64,000 bases of DNA from positions 1,364,001-1,428,000 of the forward strand of contig NC_015422.1 in assembly GCF_000204645.1 (NCBI RefSeq). The letters run 5' to 3'. Position 1 is the first letter of the stretch, and each line of letters begins with the position of its first letter. The position numbers and the translations under genes are program-made. The notes beneath the pieces are model-generated. The model did not search any database. It was given only the letters and a program-made list of their open reading frames with translations, and was not told the origin of the DNA. Source of the DNA: Alicycliphilus denitrificans K601. Lineage in GTDB: Bacteria; Pseudomonadota; Gammaproteobacteria; Burkholderiales; Burkholderiaceae_C. Shown here one piece after another: positions 17,885 to 27,540 of the stretch.

Positions 17885-18550
17885 TCAGACCTGCTCGGGC
17901 ACGCGCGCCTTCGCCGGACTGCGGCGCCGGGCTGCGGCGGCGCCGAGCAGCCCCAGACCCAGCAGTGCCATGCTGCCTGGCTCGGGCACCTGATTGCCCG
18001 GGTTGCTGAATTCCATGGTTCCGGCCAGTTGGTAGGAGCATGCCTGGCAACCATTCCAGTTGGGATGCAGCGGGCTGCCGCCGTTGGCGTTGTCCCAGGA
18101 CATGCCAAGGGTGTTGGCATCGTCGCTCAGGCCCACTTGCACCAGGGCGTTGGAGCCATCGAACAGGCCCGAGGCGCTGAAGAAGGCCACGTATTGCTGG
18201 CCGGGCGTGAGCGAGAGGCCGCCGGTGCCGATGACGACCTCGGTCCAGTCCGTGAAATTGCCACTGAAAACGGAAGAGGTGAACAGCGACGTGCCCGCAC
18301 CGCCATTGACCCAGGTGGCCACGCCGGCGTACAGCTGGCTTGTGCTCGCATTCAGGGACTGCAAGATCAGGCTGAAACTGTCGAGCACCGTGTTGATGGC
18401 ATCGGGCGTGGTGAAAACCTCGCCATAGGTGGTGGTGTCCGGCTCGCCCAGGGGCTGAATGCCGGTGCCGTTGAAGGTATTGGTGATCACCACATCGGCC
18501 TGGGCGCCAACCGAGGCCAGGGCGAGTACGAGGGCGGCAATGGTTTTCAT
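17885..18550 (-). CDS. PEP-CTERM sorted exported protein
   Basis: 221-residue secreted protein: signal peptide (MKTIAALVLALASVGAQA), a Ser/Thr/Gly-rich beta domain of unknown function, and a C-terminal PEP-CTERM sorting signal VPEPGSMALLGLGLLGAA followed by an arginine cluster. Such proteins are processed by an exosortase and usually surface-retained with exopolysaccharide; no exosortase is in this window. The body contains one CxxC (NGCQAC). About ten residues extend beyond the arginines. It is flanked upstream by an AT-rich 214-bp gap that may carry its promoter. Confidence 0.85.
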   Translation of the reverse strand: MKTIAALVLALASVGAQADVVITNTFNGTGIQPLGEPDTTTYGEVFTTPDAINTVLDSFSLILQSLNASTSQLYAGVATWVNGGAGTSLFTSSVFSGNFTDWTEVVIGTGGLSLTPGQQYVAFFSASGLFDGSNALVQVGLSDDANTLGMSWDNANGGSPLHPNWNGCQACSYQLAGTMEFSNPGNQVPEPGSMALLGLGLLGAAAARRRSPAKARVPEQV

Positions 18551-18712
18551 GGTTGTATCGGGTCGAAATTACAGGCGTGTATCAAAAAGCATTTTTCATG
18601 CCAAATAAAAAAGGCTTTGAAAATCAATGGGCCGTGCCAATCGATTGATACGTGATGTAAAAATTCTCGACAAATTACCCTCGGAGTTTGGGGGAGGGGC
18701 GCCGGTCACTCC

Positions 18713-18744
18713 TCAAGAAAAACGGCACGCCATGCGTGCCGTTT
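18713..18744 (-). terminator. Intrinsic terminator after dnaJ
   Basis: The stem AAACGGCACGC/GCGTGCCGTTT with a 3-nt loop is followed on the minus strand by TTTTTCTTGAGG, downstream of the dnaJ stop. It closes the grpE-dnaK-dnaJ unit. The adjacent 18551-18712 gap is AT-rich and contains no gene. Confidence 0.85.
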
Positions 18745-18764
18745 CTGCGCTTGCAGGGTGGCCG

Positions 18765-19898
18765 TCAGCTGAAGAAGCTCTTGAGCCTGTCGGTCCAGCT
18801 CTCGGTCGAGGGCGAGTGCTTGCCCCCGCCTTTCTTCAGCGACTCGTCGAGTTCGCGCAGGAGCTTGCGCTGATGCTCGGTGAGCTTGACCGGCGTCTCC
18901 ACCACGATGTGGCAGTACAGGTCGCCGGGGTAGCTCGCGCGCACCCCCTTGATGCCCTTGCCGCGCAGGCGGAACTGCTTGCCCGCCTGCGTGCCCTCGG
19001 GGATGTCGATGGCCGCCTTGCCCGAGAGCGTGGGCACTTCGATCTCGCCGCCCAGCGCCGCGGTGATGAAGCTCACGGGCACCTGGCAGTGCAGGTCGTC
19101 GCCGTCGCGCTCGAAGATGTCGTGCTTTCGCACGCGGATCTCTATGTACAGGTCGCCCGGCGGGCCGCCGTTGGTGCCCGGCTCGCCGTTGCCGGAGGAG
19201 CGGATGCGCATGCCGTCGTCGATGCCGGCGGGGATCTTCACCTCCAGCGTCTTCTGGCGCTTGATCCTGCCCTGGCCGTGGCAGGCGGTGCAGGGCTCGG
19301 GAATGATCTTGCCCGTACCGCGGCAGTGCGGGCAGGTCTGCTGCACGCTGAAGAAGCCCTGGCGCATCTGCACCGCGCCCGCCCCATTGCAGGTGCCGCA
19401 GGTCTTGGCGCTGGTGCCAGGCTTGGCGCCGCTGCCATGGCAGGTGTCGCAGGATTCCCAGCTCGGGATGCGGATCTGCGCATCCTTGCCCTTTGCAGCC
19501 TCCTCCAGCGTGATCTCCATGGCGTAGGACAGGTCGTTGCCGCGATAGACCTGGCGCCCCCCGCGCCCCCCGCGTCCGCCGCCGAACATGTCGCCGAAGA
19601 TGTCCCCGAAGGCCTCGGCGAAGCCGCCGAAGCCCTCGGCACCGCCCATGCCGCCGCGCATGTTGGGGTCCACGCCGGCGTGGCCGTACTGGTCGTAGGC
19701 GGCGCGCTTCTGCGGGTCGGACAGGATCTCGTAGGCCTCCTTGGCCTCCTTGAACTTTTCCTCTGCAGGCTTGGCGGCGTCACCCTGGTTGCGGTCAGGG
19801 TGGTGCTTCATCGCGAGCTTGCGATAGGCTTTCTTGAGCTCGTCGTCCGAGGCGTTCTTGGGAACGCCGAGGACCTCGTAAAAATCTCTCTTGGACAT
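18765..19898 (-). CDS. dnaJ: Chaperone DnaJ
   Basis: Co-chaperone (Hsp40) that delivers unfolded clients to DnaK and stimulates its ATPase. It has 377 residues: J domain with HPD in KHHPDRN (33-35), a Gly/Phe-rich linker ([18 protein letters not shown]), a zinc domain with four CxxCxGxG-type repeats ([32 protein letters not shown]) and C-terminal client-binding domains. It is third in grpE-dnaK-dnaJ, 95 nt after dnaK. Confidence 0.98.
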   Translation of the reverse strand: MSKRDFYEVLGVPKNASDDELKKAYRKLAMKHHPDRNQGDAAKPAEEKFKEAKEAYEILSDPQKRAAYDQYGHAGVDPNMRGGMGGAEGFGGFAEAFGDIFGDMFGGGRGGRGGRQVYRGNDLSYAMEITLEEAAKGKDAQIRIPSWESCDTCHGSGAKPGTSAKTCGTCNGAGAVQMRQGFFSVQQTCPHCRGTGKIIPEPCTACHGQGRIKRQKTLEVKIPAGIDDGMRIRSSGNGEPGTNGGPPGDLYIEIRVRKHDIFERDGDDLHCQVPVSFITAALGGEIEVPTLSGKAAIDIPEGTQAGKQFRLRGKGIKGVRASYPGDLYCHIVVETPVKLTEHQRKLLRELDESLKKGGGKHSPSTESWTDRLKSFFS

Positions 19899-19993
19899 GG
19901 GGATTCTTCAGACCGGTTGGAGCAGGAACGCCGCGCGAGCCCCGGCAGGGGCACGGCGCGGCGGCTGGGCGGGCGGCGCTGCGTTGGCGCGGG

Positions 19994-21937
<1,944 letters not shown>

Positions 21938-22029
21938 GTTTTTCTCCGTGATGTCTGAAATGTCTGGATAGCCAGTAACTTGTGGATGGGCCGCCGGTAT
22001 TCAAGCGGCGCGATGCTTTTTCTCTCTTC

Positions 22030-22572
22030 TTATTTGGATGCCGCCACGGTCACCAGGGCCGGGCGCAGCACCCGGTCGGCGATCAGGTAGCCCTTCTGCA
22101 GCACGCTGACGATGGTGTTGGCCTCCTGATCGGCCGGCACCATGCTGATTGCTTGGTGCTGGTGGGGGTCGAACTTGGCGCCGCTGGCCGGGTTGATGAC
22201 CACCACTTTGTTGCGCTCCAGCGCACCGACCAGCTGGCGCAGCGTGGCGTCCGAGCCCTCGCGCAGCTGCTCGGCCGTTGCGCTCTCGATGGACAGGGCG
22301 GCGTCCAGGCTGTCGCACACGGGCAGCAGGCTCTCGGCAAAGCTCTCGATGCCGAACTTGCGCGCCTTGGAGACCTCTTCCTCGGCGCGGCGGCGGGCGT
22401 TCTCGGCCTCGGCCTTGGCGCGCAGGAACTGGTCGGCCAGCTCGGCGCTCTTGGCCTTGAGCTCGGCGAGCTCGGCCTGCAGGCGGGCCAGCTCGTCGGC
22501 CGCATTCGCCGCCAGCGCGGCTTCGATCTCTTCGGGGGTGGGTGCGGGATTCTGGTTCTGGGTGTCGGACAT
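22030..22572 (-). CDS. grpE: Nucleotide exchange factor GrpE
   Basis: Exchange factor that releases ADP from DnaK. It has 180 residues: an unstructured acidic start ([20 protein letters not shown]), a long coiled coil (roughly 25-85), then the family signature ending in [20 protein letters not shown]. It is the first gene of the heat-shock unit, about 36 nt after the predicted sigma-32 start. No strong ribosome site is obvious upstream of 22572. Confidence 0.97.
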   Translation of the reverse strand: MSDTQNQNPAPTPEEIEAALAANAADELARLQAELAELKAKSAELADQFLRAKAEAENARRRAEEEVSKARKFGIESFAESLLPVCDSLDAALSIESATAEQLREGSDATLRQLVGALERNKVVVINPASGAKFDPHQHQAISMVPADQEANTIVSVLQKGYLIADRVLRPALVTVAASK

Positions 22573-22614
22573 GTCGGCTACGGTTGGATTGGAACTGGAG
22601 TGCTTATCCGCGGC

Positions 22615-22642
22615 ACATGGGTACGGGCCGGGAAATTTCAAG
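22615..22642 (-). promoter_or_regulatory. Sigma-32 (RpoH) promoter of grpE-dnaK-dnaJ
   Basis: On the minus strand, CTTGAA (22642-22637), 14 nt, then ACCCATGT (22622-22615). The heat-shock consensus is CTTGAA-N13/15-CCCCATNT, so only one -10 base differs. Predicted transcription start is near 22608, ahead of grpE. Confidence 0.8.
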
Positions 22643-22712
22643 CAAGGACGCGGCCCGCGCCGCCGTTTGCCGCCATCGGCATGATCTGGGTCGGTGGCGC
22701 GCCGGGCCGCAG

Positions 22713-22742
22713 TGTACAAGCTCCGCTCGTGAGCGTTATAAT
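22713..22742 (+). promoter_or_regulatory. Sigma-70 promoter of rpsF operon
   Basis: A perfect TATAAT at 22737-22742 with TGTACA (22713-22718) 18 nt upstream as a 4/6 match to TTGACA, about 65 nt before rpsF. It is divergent from the heat-shock promoter. Confidence 0.7.
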
Positions 22743-22807
22743 GCCCGGCTTTGCCTTGCCACACTGCTACACGACGCGGCGGGTGGTGTCATCCAAAAGG
22801 AGTTTGC

Positions 22808-23182
22808 ATGCGTCACTACGAAATCATTTTGTTGATCCATCCGGATCAAAGCGAGCAGGTTCCGGCCATGCTGGAGCGCTACAAGGGCATGATCACCGCC
22901 GGCGGTGGCCAGGTGCACCGCGTGGAGGACTGGGGCCGCCGCCAGCTGGCCTACCTGATCAACAAGCTCGCCAAGGCCCACTACCTGTGCCTGAACATCG
23001 AGGCCGACCAGGCCGTGATGGCCGAGCTGGAGCACGCCTTCAAGTTCAACGACGCCGTGCTGCGCCACCTGACCGTGCAGAAGAAGAAGGCCGAGACCGG
23101 CCCGTCTTCGATGATGAAGACTGTCGAGCGCGAAGAAGCCCGCAAGGCCAGCCAGGCCGAGTTCGCCGCCACCGAGCGCTGA
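22808..23182 (+). CDS. rpsF: Ribosomal protein bS6
   Basis: Small-subunit protein S6, which pairs with S18 on the 30S platform. It has 124 residues with the family start [19 protein letters not shown] and the motif [17 protein letters not shown]. The ATG at 22808 follows AAAGGAG; the frame extends upstream but without homology. It is the first gene of rpsF-priB-rpsR-rplI. Confidence 0.98.
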   Translation: MRHYEIILLIHPDQSEQVPAMLERYKGMITAGGGQVHRVEDWGRRQLAYLINKLAKAHYLCLNIEADQAVMAELEHAFKFNDAVLRHLTVQKKKAETGPSSMMKTVEREEARKASQAEFAATER

Positions 23183-23204
23183 TAGACCGGCCGTTCCAGG
23201 AGGT

Positions 23205-23495
23205 GTGAACAACCACTGTGCCCTGACGGCCTGTATCGCTGAGGCTCAGCCCCTGCGCTACACGCCTGCCGGCCTGCCGGCGCTGGATTTGCGGCTCGAG
23301 CACGAGTCGCTGCAGCACGAGGCAGGCGCCGAGCGCCAGGTCAAGGCCAGCGTCAAGGCGGTCGCCTTCGGCAGTTTGGCCGAGCGGCTGGCCCGGCAGG
23401 CGCTGGGAAGTCTCTGGACGTTCCGGGGGTTTCTGGCCACGGGGCGGGGCGGCAAGGGTCTGGTGTTTCACATCCAGGATATTCAACAAGATTAA
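23205..23495 (+). CDS. priB: Primosomal replication protein N
   Basis: Single-strand-binding OB-fold protein of the restart primosome, acting with PriA to reload DnaB. It has 96 residues. The start is GTG at 23205, immediately preceded by AGGAGGT, giving MNNHCALTACIAEAQPLRY. The C-terminal part (GSLWTFRGFLATGRGGKGLVF) resembles betaproteobacterial PriB. It lies between rpsF and rpsR, the usual location, and upstream of the dnaB gene whose product it helps load. Confidence 0.92.
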   Translation: MNNHCALTACIAEAQPLRYTPAGLPALDLRLEHESLQHEAGAERQVKASVKAVAFGSLAERLARQALGSLWTFRGFLATGRGGKGLVFHIQDIQQD

Positions 23496-23513
23496 CTTTC
23501 AAGAGGCTCGAAA

Positions 23514-23795
23514 ATGGCCACGTTCAAGAAATTCAACAAGGACAAGCGCCCGAAGCGCAACACCCAGTCGCTGCTGTTCAAGCGCAAGCGCTTCTGCCGC
23601 TTCACCGTCGCTGGCGTCGAGGAAATCGACTACAAGGATGTGGACACGCTGCGTGACTTCATCGCCGAGAACGGCAAGATCATCCCCGCGCGCCTGACCG
23701 GCACGCGCGCCATCTACCAGCGCCAGCTCAACACCGCCATCAAGCGCGCCCGCTTCCTGGCCCTGGTGCCCTACAGCGACCAGCACAAGATCTAA
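23514..23795 (+). CDS. rpsR: Ribosomal protein bS18
   Basis: 30S protein S18, which binds 16S rRNA with S6. It has 93 residues, basic, with the family core [19 protein letters not shown] and the signature [17 protein letters not shown]. The ATG at 23514 is 18 nt after priB, and rplI follows after 14 nt. Confidence 0.98.
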   Translation: MATFKKFNKDKRPKRNTQSLLFKRKRFCRFTVAGVEEIDYKDVDTLRDFIAENGKIIPARLTGTRAIYQRQLNTAIKRARFLALVPYSDQHKI

Positions 23796-23809
23796 GGAGC
23801 ACGATTCCC

Positions 23810-24262
23810 ATGCAAGTCATCCTGCTCGACAAGGTCGTCAACCTCGGCAGCCTCGGCGAAATCGTCAAGGTCAAGGACGGTTACGCCCGCAACTTCCTGA
23901 TTCCCTCGGGCCGTGCCCGCCGCGCCACCGAGGCCGCCAAGGCCGAGTTCGAAGCCCGCCGCGCCGAACTGGAGAAGGCCGCCGCCGAGAAGCTGGCCGC
24001 TGCCCAGGCGCAAGGCGAGAAGCTGGCCGGCTCCGCCGTCAAGCTGACGCAGAAGGCCGGCGTGGACGGCCGCCTGTTCGGCTCCGTGACCAACGGTGAC
24101 ATCGCCGAAGAGCTGAACAAGCAAGGCTACGACCTGGTGAAGTCGCAGATCCGCCTGCCCAACGGCCCGATCAAGACCGTGGGCGACAACACCATCACGG
24201 TGGCGCTGCACACGGACGTGGTCGTCGAAGTGACCGTGTCGGTCTACGGCGAAACCGCCTGA
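23810..24262 (+). CDS. rplI: Ribosomal protein bL9
   Basis: 50S protein L9. It has 150 residues: N-terminal rRNA-binding domain [20 protein letters not shown] and [13 protein letters not shown], a long connecting helix rich in Ala/Glu/Lys, and a C-terminal domain with [20 protein letters not shown]. It is the last gene before the intrinsic terminator at 24289. Confidence 0.98.
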   Translation: MQVILLDKVVNLGSLGEIVKVKDGYARNFLIPSGRARRATEAAKAEFEARRAELEKAAAEKLAAAQAQGEKLAGSAVKLTQKAGVDGRLFGSVTNGDIAEELNKQGYDLVKSQIRLPNGPIKTVGDNTITVALHTDVVVEVTVSVYGETA

Positions 24263-24288
24263 CGCGCACGCGCCCAGGCGTTGCCGAC

Positions 24289-24322
24289 GAGAGCCGCCCC
24301 CAGGGGCGGCTCTTGTTTTTTG
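24289..24322 (+). terminator. Intrinsic terminator after rplI
   Basis: A strong 10-11 bp GC stem (GAGCCGCCCC/GGGGCGGCTC) is followed by TTGTTTTTTG. It should separate the ribosomal-protein unit from dnaB. Confidence 0.9.
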
Positions 24323-24364
24323 TCCGCCTCCTTTTGCACGGGGATCCCACCGCCTGTGCACCCG

Positions 24365-24373
24365 TTATCCACA
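24365..24373 (+). promoter_or_regulatory. DnaA box upstream of dnaB
   Basis: TTATCCACA is a perfect match to the strong DnaA-box consensus (TTATNCACA), 73 nt before the dnaB start and after the rplI terminator. It may tie dnaB transcription to DnaA-ATP level. A single box in 9 nt can occur by chance. Confidence 0.5.
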
Positions 24374-24446
24374 GAGTTGTGCAATGACGGGCATCCCCGC
24401 GGCCGCTAGCATTCCACGCTTGCCCTCTCTCGAAAGCCATTCCCCC

Positions 24447-25862
24447 ATGTCTGCCGTTCTGCCCGATCTGATCGACGGCTATGCCGCCGCGCCGCCGGAC
24501 CGCGAGGTCGCCCAGCTGCGCGTGCCGCCGCATTCCATCGAGGCCGAGTCTAGCGTGCTTGGCGGCTTGCTGTTGGACAACATGGCCTGGGACCGCGTGG
24601 GCGACCTGCTGGTGGACGGCGACTTCTACCGCCACGAGCACCAGCAGATCTATTCGGCCATTGGCGCGCTGATCAACGCCAGCAAGCCCGCCGACGTGAT
24701 CACGGTGTACGAGCACCTGCAGGGCCTGGGCAAGGCCGAGGAAACCGGCGGCCTGGCCTACCTCAACAGCCTGGCGCAGTACGTGCCCAGCGCCAGCAAC
24801 ATCCGCCGCTACGCCGAGATCGTGCGCGAGCGCGCCATCCTGCGAAAGCTCGTCACGGCCAGCGACGAGATCGCCACCAACGCATTCAACCCCCAGGGCA
24901 GGCCGGTCGAGCGCATCCTCGACGAGGCCGAGCAGAAGATCTTCGCCATCGGCGAAGAGGGCTCGCGCATGAAGCAGGGCTTCCAGTCGCTCGACTCGCT
25001 GGTGATCGACCTGCTCGACCGCGTGCAGGAGATGGCCGACAACCCCATGGACGTGACCGGCGTGCCCACGGGCTTCATGGACCTGGACCGCATGACCAGC
25101 GGCCTGCAGGCGGGCGACCTCGTGGTGCTGGCCGCGCGCCCGTCGATGGGCAAGACCTCGTTCGCGGTGAACATCGCCGAGCATGTTGCGCTCAACGAGG
25201 GCCTGCCCGTGGCCATCTTCTCGATGGAAATGGGCGCGGCGCAGCTCGCGGTGCGTATCGTGGGCTCGATCGGCCGCGTGAACCAGGGCAACCTGCGCAC
25301 CGGCAAGCTCTCCGACGAGGAGTGGCCGCGCCTGACCGAGGCCATCGAGCGCCTGCGCACCGTGAGCCTGCACATCGACGAGACGCCCGGCCTCACGCCG
25401 TCCGAGCTGCGCGCCAACGCGCGGCGCCTGGCGCGCCAGTGCGGCAAGCTGGGGCTGATCGTGGTGGACTACCTGCAGCTCATGAGCGGCTCGGGCTCCA
25501 GCAGCTCCGACAACCGCGCGACCGAGCTCGGCGAGATCTCGCGGGGCCTGAAGATGCTGGCCAAGGAACTGCAATGCCCGGTGATCGCGCTCTCGCAGCT
25601 CAACCGCTCGGTGGAGCAGCGCACCGACAAGCGCCCCATGATGAGCGACCTGCGCGAATCGGGCGCCATCGAGCAGGACGCGGACATCATCATGTTCATC
25701 TACCGCGACGACTACTACAACAAGGACAGCAAGGAGCCCAACATCGCCGAGGTCATCATCGGCAAGCAGCGCAACGGCCCCACGGGCACGGTGAAGCTGT
25801 TCTTCCAGAAGAACCAGACGCGCTTCGAGAACCTGGCCATGGGCGCGGGCGACGATTACTGA
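24447..25862 (+). CDS. dnaB: Replicative DNA helicase DnaB
   Basis: Hexameric 5'-3' replicative helicase. It has 471 residues: N-terminal primase-binding domain (VPPHSIEAESSVLGGLLLDN), linker, then a RecA-like ATPase with Walker A ARPSMGKTSFA, Walker B GLIVVDYLQLM and the DnaB motif SQLNRSVEQRTDKRP. The ATG at 24447 is preferred over an in-frame ATG at 24384, because alignment begins near MSAVLPDL and the extra part looks noncoding. A probable separate promoter lies in the gap carrying the DnaA box. Confidence 0.97.
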   Translation: MSAVLPDLIDGYAAAPPDREVAQLRVPPHSIEAESSVLGGLLLDNMAWDRVGDLLVDGDFYRHEHQQIYSAIGALINASKPADVITVYEHLQGLGKAEETGGLAYLNSLAQYVPSASNIRRYAEIVRERAILRKLVTASDEIATNAFNPQGRPVERILDEAEQKIFAIGEEGSRMKQGFQSLDSLVIDLLDRVQEMADNPMDVTGVPTGFMDLDRMTSGLQAGDLVVLAARPSMGKTSFAVNIAEHVALNEGLPVAIFSMEMGAAQLAVRIVGSIGRVNQGNLRTGKLSDEEWPRLTEAIERLRTVSLHIDETPGLTPSELRANARRLARQCGKLGLIVVDYLQLMSGSGSSSSDNRATELGEISRGLKMLAKELQCPVIALSQLNRSVEQRTDKRPMMSDLRESGAIEQDADIIMFIYRDDYYNKDSKEPNIAEVIIGKQRNGPTGTVKLFFQKNQTRFENLAMGAGDDY

Positions 25863-25870
25863 TTCTTCGG

Positions 25871-25921
25871 ATTTGATAGCTCCCAGCGCTTGCTGCATAA
25901 GCGTTAGAGGCTATTTTTGAT
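25871..25921. repeat. Dispersed palindrome, copy d (well preserved)
   Basis: One of the best copies: TTTGATAGCTCCCAGCGCTT, loop, AAGCGTTAGAGGCTATTTTT. It lies between dnaB and the ALDH7 gene. Confidence 0.75.
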
Positions 25922-25932
25922 GGAGGTGTGCA

Positions 25933-27465
25933 ATGACGGACTCCCACACATGCCTGCAGCAGGTCCTGCAGGCACTGGACCTGGATCTGCGGGCCCATGA
26001 GGGCACAGACCTGACCATCCGCGCGCCGCGCGACGGCGTGGTGCTGGCCAGCTTGGCGTCGCACACCCCGGAGCAGGCGCAAGCCGTGGTTGAATGCGCC
26101 CACCGCGCCTATCTGGATTGGCGAAGCGTGCCCGCACCGGTGCGCGGTGAACTGGTGCGCCGCCTGGGCGGGCTGCTGCGCCGGCACAAGGCGGCCTTGG
26201 GCGAGCTGGTGTCGCTGGAGGCGGGCAAGATCGCCTCCGAAGGGCAGGGCGAGGTGCAGGAGATGATCGACATCTGCGACTTTGCCGTCGGCCTGTCGCG
26301 CCAGCTCCATGGCCTGACGATCGCCAGCGAACGGCCCGGCCATCGCATGATGGAAACTTGGCACCCCATGGGCGTGGTCGGCATCATCTCGGCCTTCAAC
26401 TTCCCGGTGGCGGTGTGGTCGTGGAACGCCGCGCTGGCCCTGGTCTGTGGCAACGCCATCGTCTGGAAGCCGTCGGAGAAGACGCCGCTCGCGGCGATCG
26501 CCTGCCAGCACCTGCTGCAGCGGGCCATCGCGGAGTTCGAGCAGGAAAGGCCGGGCACCGTGCCCGAGGGCCTGAGCCAGCTGCTGATCGGTGGGCGCGA
26601 CGTGGGCGCGGTGCTCGCGGCCAGCACGCGGGTGGCGGTGCTCAGCGCCACCGGCTCGGTGCGCATGGGCCGGCAGGTGGCCGTGAAGGTGGCCGAGCGC
26701 CTGGGCCGCGCCATCCTGGAGCTGGGCGGCAACAATGCCATGATCGTCACGCCCACGGCCGACCTGGAGCTGGCCGCGCGCGCCATCACCTTCGCGGCGG
26801 TGGGCACGGCGGGCCAGCGCTGCACCACGCTGCGGCGCCTGATCGTGCACGCATCGGTGGCCGATGCGCTGCTCGCGCGGCTGGAGCGGATCTACCGGAG
26901 CATCGCGGTCGGCGACCCGCTGCAGGCGGGCACGCTGGTCGGGCCGCTGATCGACCGCGCGGCGTTCGACGCCATGCAGCGGGCGCTGGAGCAGGCCCGC
27001 GCCGAGGGCGGGCAGGTGCTGGGCGGCGAGCGCGTGCGCGAGGACCTCGGCGCGCACGCATGGTACGTGCGCCCGGCGCTGGTGCACATGCCGCGGCAGT
27101 CCGCGGTGATGGAGCGGGAGACCTTCGCGCCCATCCTCTACGTGGTGCGCTACGGCGGCGGTACCGATGAGGCGATCGCGCTGCAGAACGCGGTGCCGCA
27201 GGGCCTGTCGTCGGCCATCTTCACCGCCAGCCTTGGCGACGCCGAGCGCTTCATGTCGGCCGCGGGCAGCGACTGCGGCATCGCCAACGTGAACATCGGC
27301 ACCTCGGGCGCCGAGATCGGGGGCGCCTTCGGCGGCGAGAAGGAGACCGGCGGCGGGCGCGAATCCGGCTCGGATGCCTGGAAGGGCTACATGCGCCGCG
27401 CCACCAACACCATCAACTACAGCGGCGCGCTGCCGCTTGCGCAGGGCGTGCGTTTCGACGTTTGA
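25933..27465 (+). CDS. amaB: ALDH7-family aldehyde dehydrogenase (aminoadipate semialdehyde type)
   Basis: NAD(P)-dependent aldehyde dehydrogenase of 510 residues, closest by motif to the ALDH7/antiquitin group, whose bacterial members oxidise alpha-aminoadipate semialdehyde (piperideine-6-carboxylate) in lysine breakdown. Visible are IISAFNFPVAVWSWNAAL, the catalytic glutamate in ILELGGNNAM, the catalytic cysteine in GTAGQRCTTLRR, and the family-typical ETGGGRESGSDAWKGYMRR. The start at 25933 comes 11 nt after a repeat copy, with GGAGG upstream. Neighbours do not indicate a lysine pathway, so the substrate is inferred from family. Confidence 0.85.
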   Translation: MTDSHTCLQQVLQALDLDLRAHEGTDLTIRAPRDGVVLASLASHTPEQAQAVVECAHRAYLDWRSVPAPVRGELVRRLGGLLRRHKAALGELVSLEAGKIASEGQGEVQEMIDICDFAVGLSRQLHGLTIASERPGHRMMETWHPMGVVGIISAFNFPVAVWSWNAALALVCGNAIVWKPSEKTPLAAIACQHLLQRAIAEFEQERPGTVPEGLSQLLIGGRDVGAVLAASTRVAVLSATGSVRMGRQVAVKVAERLGRAILELGGNNAMIVTPTADLELAARAITFAAVGTAGQRCTTLRRLIVHASVADALLARLERIYRSIAVGDPLQAGTLVGPLIDRAAFDAMQRALEQARAEGGQVLGGERVREDLGAHAWYVRPALVHMPRQSAVMERETFAPILYVVRYGGGTDEAIALQNAVPQGLSSAIFTASLGDAERFMSAAGSDCGIANVNIGTSGAEIGGAFGGEKETGGGRESGSDAWKGYMRRATNTINYSGALPLAQGVRFDV

Positions 27466-27475
27466 GGCTGAAACC

Positions 27476-27495
27476 GGGTTCTAGTGCCAGAACCC
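27476..27495 (+). terminator. Small hairpin after ALDH7 gene
   Basis: GGGTTCT and AGAACCC form a 7-bp stem with a 6-nt loop, followed by TGTTCTAT. A weak terminator in the short gap before the convergent phoH gene. Confidence 0.45.
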
Positions 27496-27511
27496 TGTTC
27501 TATCGCCCGCA

Positions 27512-27540
27512 GATCAAGCGCTGCAAGCTATCGTTATCAG
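27512..27540. repeat. Dispersed palindrome, half copy e
   Basis: Only the right arm is preserved (ATCAAGCGCTGCAAGCTATC). It overlaps the phoH stop codon. Confidence 0.45.

Noticed and set aside
21938..22029. Second sigma-32 promoter ahead of dnaK (CTTGAA ... CCCATCC)
   Set aside because: The spacer is only about 9 nt, too short for a functional RpoH promoter.
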